Assembly (NCBI GenBank): GCA_021521415.1
Contig: JAIQDT010000027.1
Coordinates: 767,001-831,000 of the forward strand
Source: Bidens hawaiensis
Lineage: Eukaryota > Streptophyta > Magnoliopsida > Asterales > Asteraceae
DNA length: 64,000 bases
Direction: 5' to 3'
The notes under the pieces were generated by a model. It had not been told where the DNA came from. It saw only the letters and a program-made list of their open reading frames with translations, and searched no databases. Shown here piece after piece: positions 34,704-47,300 of this stretch. A program made the translations under genes and the position numbers. Position 1 is the first letter of the stretch, and each line of letters begins with the position of its first letter.

Positions 34704-35943
34704 TGGATGAATCTAGGAAAGTTGCTGGAAATGGAGGACGTACAGAACGTGGTGGTAGGTCACACATTGTCCGAGAACCGTCGGTAGAATCAGCTACTAA
34801 CACTGAGGGATAAGGAAGTGCAGCTGGTCGAATCCGAGTAATAACGAAGGGTATCAACTTGACCCTGATGTTCAAGCTGCCAATGCTCAAGTAGTAGCAA
34901 CTGTTGTGAAGAACTTGAATCCTGAAAAGTCTCCTGGAAGTCATGCGAAGACTGCTGAGAAGTCTGGGGAAAAGAGTAAGAAAGATGATGAAGGAGAGAA
35001 GGGTGACTCGAGTGAAGTTCGATCTGTGAAGGTTGATGACATGAAAAGAGGCTGAGGTGGGTGTAACTATAAGTCGTTCAAGGGTTGTGACACGCCGAAG
35101 CTAACTGGCTTGGGAGACGCAATCGCTACTCTCCAATGGATAACCGCAATGGACAAGGTTATCCGAATTAGCGAGTGCCATCCCGACCAAGCGGTAGGTT
35201 ATGCCAATCAGTCGTTTGGGGATGAAGCTATGTACTGGTGGGAAAGTGTGGAGTAGAAGAAGAGTCGGGAAGAGATTAAGGCCTTGAAATGGGATGACCT
35301 GTAGGAGATGGTTATGAAATGTTTCTGTGCTGATGCTGAGGTGGAGAGGGCTGAGATGAAGTTTCTAAACTTGAAGGCGGGTAAGATGACACATCGCGAG
35401 TACACTACTGAATTCAACCGCATGTCTAGGTTGGTACCTGACATGTTGAATGCTGAAGCCAAAAGAATCAGATGCTACCTCAGAGGGCTTCCACAGAACA
35501 TCTGCACCTTAGTCAGGGCAAGTAAACCAGGTACCTTCGACTCTGCTGTCGAACTTGCAGAGATGGTTTACGATGACCTGACTATGGATGATGTGGCGTT
35601 AGAAGAGAAGAAAGAGAAGAAATGGGTTGTTCCTGCCAAGCGACCCAATACTCAAACATGGAACCCTAGTGACAAGCGACAGAAAGTGTGGGAGAAGAGG
35701 TCATGTAGGACGTGCGAAAAGATGCACGCTGGAGAGTGCAAGTGGGGCATCGGGTATGATGTGTGCCATAAGTGTGGGAAGTCCCATGGTGGGGAATGCA
35801 GATCAGGATAAAATGCTTGTTACAAATGTGGTAAGATGGGCCAATTTGCTCATGATTGCCATGCAAAGCCCATGTGTTATCAGTGCGGACAGACAGGTCA
35901 CTTAGTGAGGACTTGTACTAGTGATGAAGCTGGAGAAAGTGAG
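34704..35943 (+). pseudogene. gag: Gypsy gag with three CCHC knuckles
   Basis: It starts MDESRKVAGNGGRTERGG. Frame breaks occur between 34800 and 35040, and in-frame stops near 35055, 35254, 35302 and 35808. The retrotransposon gag core has TPKLTGLGDAIATLQWI, DEAMYWWESVE and GKMTHREYTTEFNRMSRLVP. Three zinc knuckles follow: CHKCGKSHGGEC, CYKCGKMGQFAHDC and CYQCGQTGHLVRTC. The protein would bind and package the element's RNA. It is followed directly by the protease. Confidence 0.85.
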
Positions 35944-35976
35944 TAGAAAGATGTTGAACAAGGGAGATCAAGGACT

Positions 35977-38819
35977 ATGGCCTATATCCTGACTCAAGAA
36001 CAGGCCAGACAGATTCCTGACGTCGTGACAGGTACATTTCTAGTTAACTGTATTTCTGCTTTAGTATCGTTTGATTCGGGTGCGAATAGAAGCTTTGTAG
36101 TTACGACATTTAGTAAGTTAGCAAAAATGAAATGTTGTCATGTGCCTGAAACTTTTAAAGTAGAAACCGCGAGTGAGACCTTAGTAAAAATATTTAGAAT
36201 GGTTAAGGATGGTAAGATAGAATTAGAGGGACATGAGTTCCCTGTTACCTCGTATGTTATTACCTTAGGAGGGTTCGACGTGGTTTTGTGAATGGATTGG
36301 CTATCTGAGCTTGAGGCCCAGATAGTGTGTAAGAGTAGGTTAATAAGGTTAAAATTGTTGGATGGCGGTACAGTGACGGTTTATGGTGATAAAGAAAGTT
36401 CAGGACTTAATGTCATTTTGATGATAAAAGCCAATGGATTATTGAGACGAGGGTGTGGTGCCTATAGGCGTATGTTGTCAAGGCTACGGCCGAGACGAGA
36501 GAAGTGAAATACGTTCCCGTTGTGAGAGACTATCCAGAAGTGTTCCCTGAGGACCTTCCGGGGTTGCCACCGGAGCGTGAAATAGAATTTCAGATAGACT
36601 TAGTACCAGGAGCCCAGCCCGTCCTGAAAGCACCTGACCGTCTTGCGTCGTCCAAGATTAAAGAATTGATGTCCCAACTACAAGAACTCCTCGATAAAGG
36701 CTTTATAAGACCGAGTGTTTCCCCGTGGGGCGCACTGGTGTTGTTCGTTAAGAAGGAGTATGGAAGTATGAGAATGTGTATAGACTATCGTGAGTTGAAC
36801 AAGCTTACGGTGAAGAACATATATCCGTTGCCACGGATCGATGATTTGTTTGATCAACTACAAGGATCGAGTTGGTTCTCATGAATAGACCTTAGATCAG
36901 GCTATCAGCAGATGAAAGTGAAGGAGGCAGACATCCCTAAGACAGCGTTTCGAACACAGTATGGACACTACGAGTTCCTCGTGATGTCGTTCGGTCTAAC
37001 GAATGCTCCCGCAACATTTATGGACATGATGAATAGGGTGTGTAGGCCGATGTTAGATAAGTCAGTTATCGTTTTCATTGATAATATATTGATTTATTCA
37101 AAGAACGAGTCTGATCATGCTGAGCATCTGAGGGAAGTATTGGAGGTCTTGAAGGAAGAGAAGTTGTATACTAAGTTTTCGAAGTGCGCGTTCTGGTTGC
37201 GAGAAGTGCAGTTTCTAGGTCACGTGATCAATCCTGAAGGGATTACCGTGGACCCGGCTAATATTGAGGCGATAACAAACTAGAAGACTCCGCAAAACCC
37301 GACTGATATACAAAGCTTCTTAGGGTTGGCTGGCTATTACAATAGATTCATCGAAGGCTTCTCCAAGATAGCTGCACCGTTGACCGGTATGACCCGAAAG
37401 TCTGTAGTATTCAGTTGGGGTAAGTTTCAAGAAGAAGCTTTTGAGGAATTAAAGAAGAGATTCACGCAAGCTTCAATCCTTGCTTTACCTGATGGTGACG
37501 AGGATTTGGTTGTTTGCACTGACGCTTCGCATTGTGGGTTAGGTTGCATGTTGATGCAACGAGGAAATGTTATAGCTTATTCGTCCAGACAGTTGAAAGT
37601 TCACGAAAGTACTTATCCGACGCATGACTTAGAGCTAGCAGCAGTAGTGCATGCTCTTAAGATATGGAGACATTATCTGTATGGTACAAAGTGTACTATT
37701 TACACCGATCATAAGAGTTTGAAGTATTTATTTGAATAGAAGGAGCTGAATATGAGACGGAGAATACGGTTGGAGTTAATAAAGGACTATGACTGTGATA
37801 TCAAGTACTACCCTGGTAAGGCGATTGTGGTCGCCGGCGTGCTAAGCCGTAAGAATGAAGAAGTCATTGCAATAGTTTAGTCATATAAGTAGCTAATAAA
37901 CTCAGATCTCTTTGGAGAAATCATCGAGATTCAGTCTAAGGTGCTTGCAGATGAATGATTAATGAAGAAGGAAAGAATTTTTGGACAACAAGATGAGCTG
38001 ATGAAAAACACTCATGGTGTTACGATTAGGTTTGACCGTATGTGGATTCCACACCATGGAAATCTCAGGGGTCGAATCTTAGATGAAGCTTACAAGTCGA
38101 TATACTCAATTCATCCGGGATCCACCAAGATGTATCAAGACCTGAAGAGAGATTATTGGTGGCCAGGGATGAAGAATGACGTAGTAGACTATGTTAGTAA
38201 ATTATTAACTTGTTTACAAGTCAAAGCTGAACACCAGAAGCCTTATGGGAAGATGCCGACTTTAGAGATACCAGAATGGAAATGGGAACACATCACCATG
38301 AATTTCATAACTAAGCTACCTCGTACAGCTAAGCATCATGATACCATTTGGGTGATAGTGGACCGTTTGATCAAAAGTCCTCACTTTTTGTCTATACGAG
38401 AGGCTATCTCGTCAGAAACGTTAGCAAGTTTGTTCATTAAAGAGGTTGTGACTAAGCATGGAGTGCCACTGTCGATAGTGTATGATAGAGATACTCGCTT
38501 TACTTCGAGATTTTGAGGGAAGTTCCATGAAGCTATGGGGAAGAGATTGAACATCAGTATGGCGTATCATCCTCAAACAGATGGACAGTCTGAAAGGACA
38601 ATCCAAATCCTTGAGGATATGCTACGTGCTTGTGTTTTAGACTTTGGAGGAAGTTGGGATGATCATCTGCATCTGGCAAAGTTCTCTTATAACAACAGCT
38701 ACCATTCAAGTATTGGTATGCCACCGTTTGAAATGTTGTATGGAAAACGTTGTAGAACTCCTGTGTGTTGGGGAGAGATTGGCCAGAAGGAGCTTGGAAG
38801 CTTGGAATTCGTGCAATAA
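35977..38819 (+). pseudogene. pol: Gypsy protease, reverse transcriptase, RNase H and integrase
   Basis: Protease (35977-36290) keeps DSGANRSFV. RT (36504-37283) has [15 protein letters not shown] and the [12 protein letters not shown] block, but its catalytic box reads FIDN instead of YIDD (Asn codon 37083-37085). RNase H (37326-37739) has [13 protein letters not shown] and [11 protein letters not shown]. Integrase (37962-38819) has the [20 protein letters not shown] zinc region and [11 protein letters not shown], but its first catalytic Asp is Asn (38301-38303, [10 protein letters not shown]). In-frame stops at 36289-36291, 36882-36884, 37281-37283, 37737-37739 and 38514-38516 break it; several fit Trp to stop or Gln to stop by one transition. 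The protein could not function. Confidence 0.92.
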
Positions 38820-39345
38820 ACCTCTTCAAGGTTTGATCAGATCAAGGCAATAATGAAAGCTGCTCAAGACAGACAGAAGTCGTATGCAGATAAGCGGCGG
38901 TGACCGATCGAGTTTAACGTTGGTGACAATGTGATGCTTAAGGTCTCGTCTTGTATTCGTTTTAGGAAGAGTGGAAAGCTGAGTCCTAGGTACATTGGAC
39001 CGTTTAAGATAGTAGATCGTGTGGGTGAAGTGGCTTACAAGCTAGATTTACCCTAGCAGTTAGAAGGAATTCATTCTACCCTTCATGTTTCTCATCTGAG
39101 GAAATGTCTAACCGATGACACGTCACATGTGCCATTAGTAGACATGGAGATTGATGAACAACTAAACTATATCGAGTAGCCTGTAGAGATCGTTGACAGC
39201 AAGAAAAGCAGCTTCGTCATAAAATTATCCCTTTGGTGAAAGCGATATGGAAACATCGCAAAGGATCGGATGCCACTTGGGAAGTTGAAAAGAGATGCGC
39301 ATGTTTTATCCAGGATTTTTCAGTAATAGTTAGGTTTCGGGGACG
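38820..39345 (+). pseudogene. Gypsy integrase C-terminus with chromodomain-like end
   Basis: This continues pol in broken frames: [34 protein letters not shown] and HSTLHVSHLRKCLTDD are integrase C-terminal (GPY/F) motifs. The end, IWKHRKGSDATWEVE, is a chromodomain-type sequence that in chromoviruses steers integration to marked chromatin. Stops near 38901, 39054 and 39177 interrupt it. Confidence 0.75.
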
Positions 39346-39356
39346 AAACCTCTTTT

Positions 39357-39369
39357 AGGAGGGAAGACT
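39357..39369 (+). other. Polypurine tract
   Basis: AGGAGGGAAGACT directly before the 3' LTR, the expected plus-strand primer. Confidence 0.75.
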
Positions 39370-40713
39370 TGTAACATCCCATTTTCTCGTTTTGGTTAAT
39401 AAAATAAAATATGAGTTATTAGGAGTCGGGCTTGTGTTAGGTTAAGTAATACGGGTAATGGATTTGGGTTAATAAGAAAAGGAGGAAAAGGCAATGGGCT
39501 TAAGCCCATGACTCATAATATATAAACATAAATTACTCATTAATCCATCCATTTCACATATTCCATACACCACCCAAAACACAAACTTAAGCTCTCTCTC
39601 TCTCTAGTTCTCTCTTTATCTTAGCCGAACCCAAGAGGAAAACCGAGCATCGACCCGAGTCAGTCGTGCGCAGCTAAAGAAAGGAATAACCGTAAACGGT
39701 GAACGTAACCGCATTCAGGTGAGTTTCTAGCCCCACTTCCTTGTTATGTTTTCGGGGCTGTGTGCATACTCAATGTGAACGTTAATACACTTACCTTAAA
39801 TGGTAAGTGCATGCCATAATGATCGATGTGATAGTATGTATGTATGTTATGAATGAATGTTTGTCGGTGCGTGAACGATCTTCGGATATTGCACGCATCG
39901 GTAGGGAAAGTAATATGTAGAATGCCTAGTATGAATTATGTATGTATGAAAGTACGTAAAGGAATGAGTATGTACGAAAGGACGATAATATAAAGAAAGG
40001 TACGTATGGTTATTTGACGAACAGAAAGTATAGTTAGAAATGGGACCGACCCTAATAATATCGGTGAATGTAGGGAACCGACCCTAATAATATCGGCAAA
40101 TGTAGGGGACTGACCCTAATAATATCGGCGAATGTAGGGGACTGACCCTAATAATATCGGCGAATGTAGGGGACCGACCCTAATAATATCGGCGAAGGTT
40201 ATAGGGCGGAATACTCTTTAAAACGTATATGTATGAATGAAAGTATGTATGTAACTATGAAAGAAAGAATGAAAGTATGTATGTATGTATGTATGTATGT
40301 ATGTATGTATGTATGTATGTATGTATGTACGTATGTATGTATGTATGTTTGTAAGTAAATATAAAGGTACCTTCGGGTATATATGTAAGTATGCGAATGT
40401 ATTGTATGTTGTCTGATTAACTAGAACTCACTCGGCGTAGCTGACTTTTAGCATGCACGCATGTTAACAGATTGAGACATCTGGTTTGAGCGGGACACAT
40501 GGCAAGATTGAAGAGGCTGGCATCTGAAGGTTTGTCATGATGTTTTGATATTATCATTTATGTTATGTTTTAAAAGACAAGTTACGAATGTTTGTAATGA
40601 ATGGTTGACTATTATTATTATTCCGCGAAAGTTTTAATTAACTCTGATATTTAGAGCTGTGTTTATGAGTAAATCCAACGTCTGGTGTAGGGTACCGTTA
40701 ACGGGGCCTTACA
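39370..40713 (+). repeat. 3' LTR of the dead gypsy element (family A)
   Basis: 1344 bp, same structure as the 5' LTR with scattered substitutions. It has a longer TATG run at 40276-40350, a TATA-like box at 39519-39526 and the minisatellite at 40040-40205. Confidence 0.93.
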
Positions 40714-41171
40714 AGTTGTATTTTTTATGTTATTTTTTTAAAATTTAGTTTATAAATTTTGTTTAACATAATTAAATATTAACTTTACAAATTTTAATTA
40801 CATTCTCCCAATTTTTAAAATTAACATAGATCTTATTTAGGTTCTAGTATTTTGAATATATTCCAATAATTAATGTCTTGGTTATATTATCAAGATACAC
40901 ATTTACCAAATAATGACCTGTTTAAAAACCAACTTTTTGTATCATTTATAACCAATTTTTTATTATTTTTAATCTATTTCTACCATCCGATCAAAATCAT
41001 CCTAAGTCTTTGATTCTTCATCCACGTTTTCAAGGTAACTTCGTCTTATTAACCCTAATTAGCGCTTTCTTTAGATGATAATAATCCCTGTTTTTAGATT
41101 TATCTTCATTATTTCGCTTATTTTTGTATTACTTACTATAAACCTAATTAGCATTGATATGTGCTAAGTAG
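40714..41171 (+). other. Helitron intergenic segment before the B3 gene
   Basis: AT-rich with no gene. It begins with the TSD AGTTG of the preceding gypsy element and should contain the B3 gene's 5' region. Confidence 0.5.
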
Positions 41172-41759
41172 ATGTATTATCTTGCATTAGTTGTGTTTAA
41201 TCAACCATCCTTGGAAGATATGGTGAGTATCTACCAGTTATAAGTAGTCATTATTATCATTAACTTCAATTTTTTAGGGTAATATATTCTAATAAACTTT
41301 CTGTTAATTTTCTAGAAAATTCCGAGAGATTATTTTCAGCTTCTTTTTCCAAATCAGTTTGTCCATGAGACTGTTACCATTACGCATCTAAATAAAAAAT
41401 GGAGGGTTGATAATGATTTTAGCATTGATAAGTATGTATTTGCCTCTGGATGGTTCCCATTTATCATAGACAATGGTTTTGAATTTGGTGATGTTTTGGT
41501 TTTATGTCCGACTCAGCCACACGAGTGGAGATTGTTATATGTACCGGATCATCCCGATTGGCGGCATAAGGTTTTTGATGTCTATGTCTCTTATCCAACA
41601 ATGAATAAGTTGGCATGTTAAACTTTATTATTATTCGGACGTTTATATAAATTTTTAATTTTTTAATATTTATTTGTTTAATTCATAAAATTTACCTTTT
41701 ACATTTTTTTATATTAACACTGTTTACTAAACTTGTGTATCAGCAATTAAGGGATGATC
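41172..41759 (+). pseudogene. B3-domain gene 1, 5' part
   Basis: Exon 1 (41172-41222) encodes MYYLALVVFNQPSLEDM. A GT-AG intron (41223-41315) follows. Exon 2 (41316-41621) encodes a B3 DNA-binding domain: KIPRDYFQLLFPNQFV, then KKWRVDNDF, FASGWFPFIIDNGFEFGD and VLVLCPTQPHEWRLLY. This matches the REM-type B3 pattern (IP..F, W.V, F..GW..F, GD..V). The next exon begins after CAG at 41744 and is cut at 41759 by a gypsy element. Exon 2 runs to a TAA at 41619-41621, so its donor site is unclear. Plant B3 proteins are DNA-binding transcription factors. Here the gene lies on the Helitron strand between RPA and Rep. Confidence 0.75.
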
Positions 41760-44217
41760 TGTCACACCCTCAAAATCCACTAACGGAGTCTTACCGTCAG
41801 AGGGTGTGAACTAACATGATCGGAATCATCAGTTATAATCAAACCATAAAACAAATAAATGTCAACACAAGGTTGGTGAGTTCACAAGTTATATAAAAAT
41901 AAATGTTTAGCGTTTGCGTTCAGCGTTTTTGCGTTAAGCGTTGTGCGTTACAGCGTTTTGCGTTACAGCGTTTTGCGTTACCAGATAGTGTTATGTCAAT
42001 TATATATCTATAGGTAGCTAGCCTATAAAGCAAGTATTACTAAGTGTTCGACACCGAAGCTGACTGTTTATCAATTTGCCTTGCCACCAGGTCATCCAGA
42101 CCATGGTATGTGTTTAGCCAAGATTACACCCGCTCGACATCCAGTCGATTTTAGCGTTGGGTGGGGTTTGTCAAACCCAGTAGTACTACTCAACAGTGAC
42201 TCGCTATTATCCAAATATTAACCGGTTCGATGATATGAAGGACTTTAGTTTACGCGTTTGCCACTTAGTCTTTACAAGTGATATATAATCTATATTAACA
42301 AAATCTCAAATGCGTTTCGGAGTATGTTATCTCCCCCAAGTGAAAAACTTTTAAAACAGTTTAAAAAGGGGAAAGTGAAACTCACTGTTTGCGAAGAAAT
42401 TCCCAAATTAAATCACCAAGATGCGCGTCACAGAAAAACTCTCTCTAGCGTTCTAAAACAACAAAGAGATTTTTCTAAGTGTCGGAATATTATCGAGTCT
42501 CTAGACCCGGCACATAATACCTATGCACATAACATGTTTCGCGTTTCGTTTGTGAATCGTGTGTGACTTTAACAATTGTATGTGTGATACATTACATGTG
42601 TAAGCAATCATATACGTGTCATGTATTCATAAAGCACATCACTAGCAATTACTCCCCGTAAGGGCATTTTGGTCAAATCATGACAATTAACTAGCCATTA
42701 TTCCCCATAAGGGCAATTTGGTCAAATTATGACAATCAATTAGCAATTATTCCCCGCAAGGGTAGTTTGGTCAAAACATAACAATTATATAGCAAGTATC
42801 ATGTTTCATGCGTTTTCACAAAACTCAGCAGCTAGTTTCACCGAGACAGAAATTCTACTTACAAGATTGTACTATTCCACTGATCATAGCATCTCAATTA
42901 ATTTACCAAAAATCATCACAGAAGCATATATGTCTTAGGTTTCCAGAACATATTTTATTATATTTTTATTCCACATAGTTTTCTCACAATCATCAAATCA
43001 TTACAGCAAACTCACAACAGTCAAATTCATGCGCAACAGAATGTTATTTGCAATCCCCGTTAAAAGAAAAATCTAATAAATGCAAGACCACTTGGGTTAG
43101 GTTCCTAACTCAATAAGTCAACTTCCAGAAGTGGAACCAACCCAATTGGTCTCTTAGTTCATGAGATATAACATTTACAAAACAACCTAACAGCAGGTCT
43201 AACAGCTCAGCTTTGCACAACGTTTTTGTAAAATCATAAAAGTTAACCTTTACTTGTCTAAAAATTACAAATTTATACTCTATAGAAACTAGACTCAACC
43301 TAGTATACTGTAGTACCAATAATCTCAACCAATTTTCACGTTTAAACTTCGTTACAGTCACTTAAACATCAAATACACATTCTGTCCAGAAACTGTTTGC
43401 ATCCAAACTCAACATATTAACTATCTATGAACTATCATGCATTCATATAACACTATAGACTCCATAAACACCATCCATGCACATCAATTACACATTACAT
43501 ACATGATTAGGGTTTTTGTTTGAACTCAAATCAAAGACACAACGATTAACGTGTAACAATATCAACACTAGTTATCAAATCATTATCCAATCAACAACAA
43601 TCATATTAACTATACACACATACAAAATCGGCTCATTAGGGTTTTCAATTAACCCATTAAACATCAAAATCAAGTAATAAGGATGTATAGGATAATCAAT
43701 TATACCTTCCTAGCACCTAATTCTTCAATCAAGGGCTTGATTTGATGGTTGTATGTGTGTGTGAAGGTGACGGCAGCCAAGGAGCAAGGGGGTGGGGTTT
43801 CCGATCGGCACTTGTGGGGGAAGAAGAATAATAGTTAGGGTTTGGTTAATGATGTATGTATAAACATAACATGTTACATTCAAGTCCCTCCACTTCTAAG
43901 TATTACTTTTCTACCCTAACTAACTTGTTTACATCTTGAGTTAACGTTTATAACCATGTTATCACATAACACATAAGTCTAACACATAATTATCACATAA
44001 TTACTGTTTTGACGTTTTTCGTTTATTCATCAATCGTTTGCGTCAACTCGTTTACGTTTCGGTGCAATTCCCGAAAGACTACACATGTAGTAAGTGTTAA
44101 GCGTCATTCAAACTCTAGTTTAAATGCAATGAAGTGTGCGTTATAGATTTAATGATCTTATGTTTGAATTGACGGAGTTGAGTTAACGGAGTTAACCTGA
44201 AATTGACGATTGTCACA
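41760..44217 (-). repeat. 3' LTR of the young gypsy element (family B), internally deleted
   Basis: TGTCACACCC...GATTGTCACA, 2458 bp. It is 194 bp shorter than its partner because of a deletion after 'aaaacaaa' at about 41855. It contains 'gcgttttgcgttaca' repeats (41930-41985) and three copies of a ~57-bp 'attccccgtaagggcattttgg' type unit (42648-42800). Confidence 0.95.
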
Positions 44218-44228
44218 TCATTCCCATG
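44218..44228 (-). other. Probable polypurine tract
   Basis: The minus strand reads CATGGGAATGA directly before the LTR. It is weak, but sits at the right place after a 'cgggacgaaa' motif usual near this site. Confidence 0.4.
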
Positions 44229-44349
44229 TTAAAGAATTTTCGTCCCGAAAATTTGAGTCAAGTCGTGATGAGTGTCTGAAAGAGTAAGAAAAAATTTCAG
44301 TTTGTCATATCATCCCCTAGTAGAAAGAAATTTCGTCCCGAAATTTAAT

Positions 44350-47300
44350 TCATACCTCCGGTGATTTCTGACGGTTTGCTGGGTTTCGCGGTTTTCTGTG
44401 TTTGGTTAGCCCTTCAAAAAGGTGAGGATACTTTTTCATCATTTGATCCTCGCGTTCCCACGTGAACTCCGGTCCACGTCTCGAGTTCCAACGAACTTTA
44501 ACGATTGGAATTTTGCTGTGCTTGAGCGTTTTGGTTTCCCAATCCAAAACCTCGACTGGTTCCTCAATGAAGCGTAACTGTTCATCAACTTGTAGTTCAT
44601 CCAAAGGGACTACTTGGGTTTCATCGGATATGCATTTCTTCAAATTGGATACGTGGAATACATTATGTACGCCACTGAGTTCTGTTGGTAGGTCCAGTCG
44701 GTACGCCACCGGACCAATGCGCTCAGTTATCCGGTAAGGACCAACATACCGTGGGTTGGGTTTATTTCGCTTACCAAAGCGAACCACACCTTTCCAAGGT
44801 GAGACTTTGAGTAACACTTGATCGTTCACTTGAAATTCGAGAGGTTTTCGGCGCTTGTCGGCGTAACTCTTTTGGCGATCTCGTGCTGCTGCCATGCGAT
44901 TTCGGATTTGAACAATCTTTTCCGAAGTTTCGAGTACCAGTTCCGGACCAGTGATTTGGCTGTCACCCACCTCTGCCCAGCAGAGTGGTGATCGACACTT
45001 CGGTCCGTACAGCGCTTCAAACGGCGCTGCTTTAATACTTGCGTGGTAGCTGTTATTATACGAAAACTCTACCAAAGGTAAGTGAGGTTCCCAACTTTTT
45101 CCGAAATCCAACACGCATGCACGCAACATATCCTCCAGGGTCTGAATAGTTCGTTCACTTTGCCCATCCGTCTGAGGATGGTATGCTGTGCTCATATCAA
45201 GACGGGTGCCTAGTGCGCTTTGCAGCGACTTCCAAAAGTGCGAAGTGAAACGAGTATCTCGATCAGAAATGATTGAGACAGGCACTCCGTGTCTAGACAC
45301 TACTTCCTTCATGTAGACGCGAGTCAGTTTTTCCATTTTGTCCGATTCCTTAATCGCTAAGAAGTGTGCAGACTTAGTCAACCGGTCAACGATCACCCAG
45401 ATGGTATCGCATGCCGTCGGTGTCTTAGGTAAACCCGTGATAAAATCCATTGAGATGTGTTCCCATTTCCACATTGGGAGTTCCGGTTGTTGCAGTAGAC
45501 CAGATGGTTTCTGGTATTCTATTTTGACTCTGGCACAAGTCAAGCATTTGCTCACGTAGGTGGCAATGTCGGCTTTCATGTTCAGCCACCAGTAAAGTGC
45601 CTTTAAATCATGATACATTTTATCTGAACCAGGGTGGATAGAATATCGGGACTTGTGAGCTTCGTCCATCACTAGAGTTCTCAACTCTCCGTATCGTGGA
45701 ACCCAAATCCGGTTCTCAAAATATCGGACCCCGTCCGATCTGGTTTCAAGTTGCTTGTTCATGCCCCGCATGAGTTCCGATGGGAGATTATCATCTTTCA
45801 AAGCTTCGAGTTGGGCATCGCGAATCTGATCGGGTAAGTTTGCATGAATCGTGAGTTGCAACGCTCGCACTCGTCTGGGTTTATCTGTTTCTTTTTTGCT
45901 GAAAGCGTCGGCCACTACATTGGCCTTGCCAGGGTGGTACTTGATGGCACAATCGTAATCTTTGAGCAGCTCGACCCAACGGCGCTGTCGCATGTTCAGC
46001 TCCTTTTGATCGTAGATATGTTGGAGACTCTTGTGGTCGGTGTAAATGGTAAACTTGGTACCGTACAAGTAATGCCTCCATATCTTAAGAGCAAACACCA
46101 CAGCTCCGAGTTCCAAATCATGGGTCGTGTAGTTCTTCTCGTGAACCCGTAGTTGTCGAGAGGCGTAGGCTATAACCTTCTCGAGTTGCATCAGCACACA
46201 ACCGAGACCTTGTATAGATGCGTCACAGTGTACCTCAAAATTTTCCGTTCCCTCGGGGAGGGCTAGAATAGGGGCGCTGCAGAGTTTGGTTTTCAACAGT
46301 TGAAAAGCGGATTCTTGCGCGTCACCCCAATTGTACTTGGTGCCTTTGTGAGTCAAAGCGGTGAGGGGTAGAGCAATCTTTGAAAATCCCTCGATGAAAC
46401 GCCGGTAGTAGCCGGCCAGTCCTAGGAATTGTCGCACCTCAGTCGGAGTCTTAGGTGCTTCCCAGTTTTTGATGGCCTCTACCTTACCGGGATCGACATG
46501 GATACCATTCTCGTTGATCACATGTCCTAAAAAGTGAATCTCGCGAAGCCAAAATTCACATTTCGAGAGTTTAGCATACAGTTGTTCCTTCTTCAGCAAT
46601 TCCAGAATTACCCTTAAGTGCTCTTCATGGTCAGCTTCGTTCTTGGAGTAGACAAGAATATCATCGATGTAAACAATCACAAACTTGTCGAGGTACGCCT
46701 TGCATACTCGATTCATGAGATCCATAAATACGGCTGGTGCGTTGGTTAGGCCAAAAGGCATAACCGAAAACTCGTAGTGACCATACCGTGTTCTGAAAGC
46801 CGTCTTTGAGATATCTTCTTCGCGCACTCTTAGTTGGTGGTAACCAGATCGCAGATCGATCTTCGAGTAGTAACTCGATCCTTGAAGCTGGTCAAACAAA
46901 TCATCAATTCGGGGTAAAGGATAACGGTTCTTGACCGTCACCTTGTTCAACTCCCGGTAGTCGATGCACATGCGGAAAGTCCCGTCCTTCTTTCAGACAA
47001 ACAAGACAGGGGCTCCCCATGGCGATGAGCTAGGTCGGATAAAACCCTTATCCAACAAATCTTGCAACTGAGTGGACAGTTCCTGAAGCTCCGCCGGTGC
47101 GAGCCGATACGGGGCTCGTGCTATGGGTGCTGCACCGGGTGTCAACTCGATTTGGAATTCGACTTGTCGTATAGGAGAGAGTCCAGGCAAATCATCCGGG
47201 AAAACTTCCGGAAAATCGCGCACAATCGGTATGTCTTCAATTCGCTTCTCCTCCGCGGGTTTCTCAACAATCTGCGCCAAAATTGCCGGATGACCCTTTC

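Larger units (their letters stand above)
32899..40713 (+). mobile_element. Complete but defective Ty3/gypsy chromovirus-type element, family A
   Basis: Two LTRs (32899-34223 and 39370-40713) are flanked by AGTTG (32894-32898 and 40714-40718). Inside are an initiator-Met primer site, gag with three zinc knuckles, protease, RT, RNase H, integrase and a chromodomain-like end, then a purine tract. RT before integrase defines gypsy. At least ten in-frame stops and changed catalytic residues show it is dead. The LTRs differ at many sites, so it is older than the element at 41760-52373. Confidence 0.93.

Noticed and set aside
42324..42566. 80-residue ORF found identically placed in both family B LTRs (also 50480-50722)
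   Set aside because: The two LTRs are copies of each other, so the duplication is no evidence of selection; no domain is recognisable.
42905..43361. 83-residue minus-strand ORF in the LTR (related frame at 51266-51454)
   Set aside because: Lies in non-coding LTR, is partly different between the two LTRs and has no recognisable domain.
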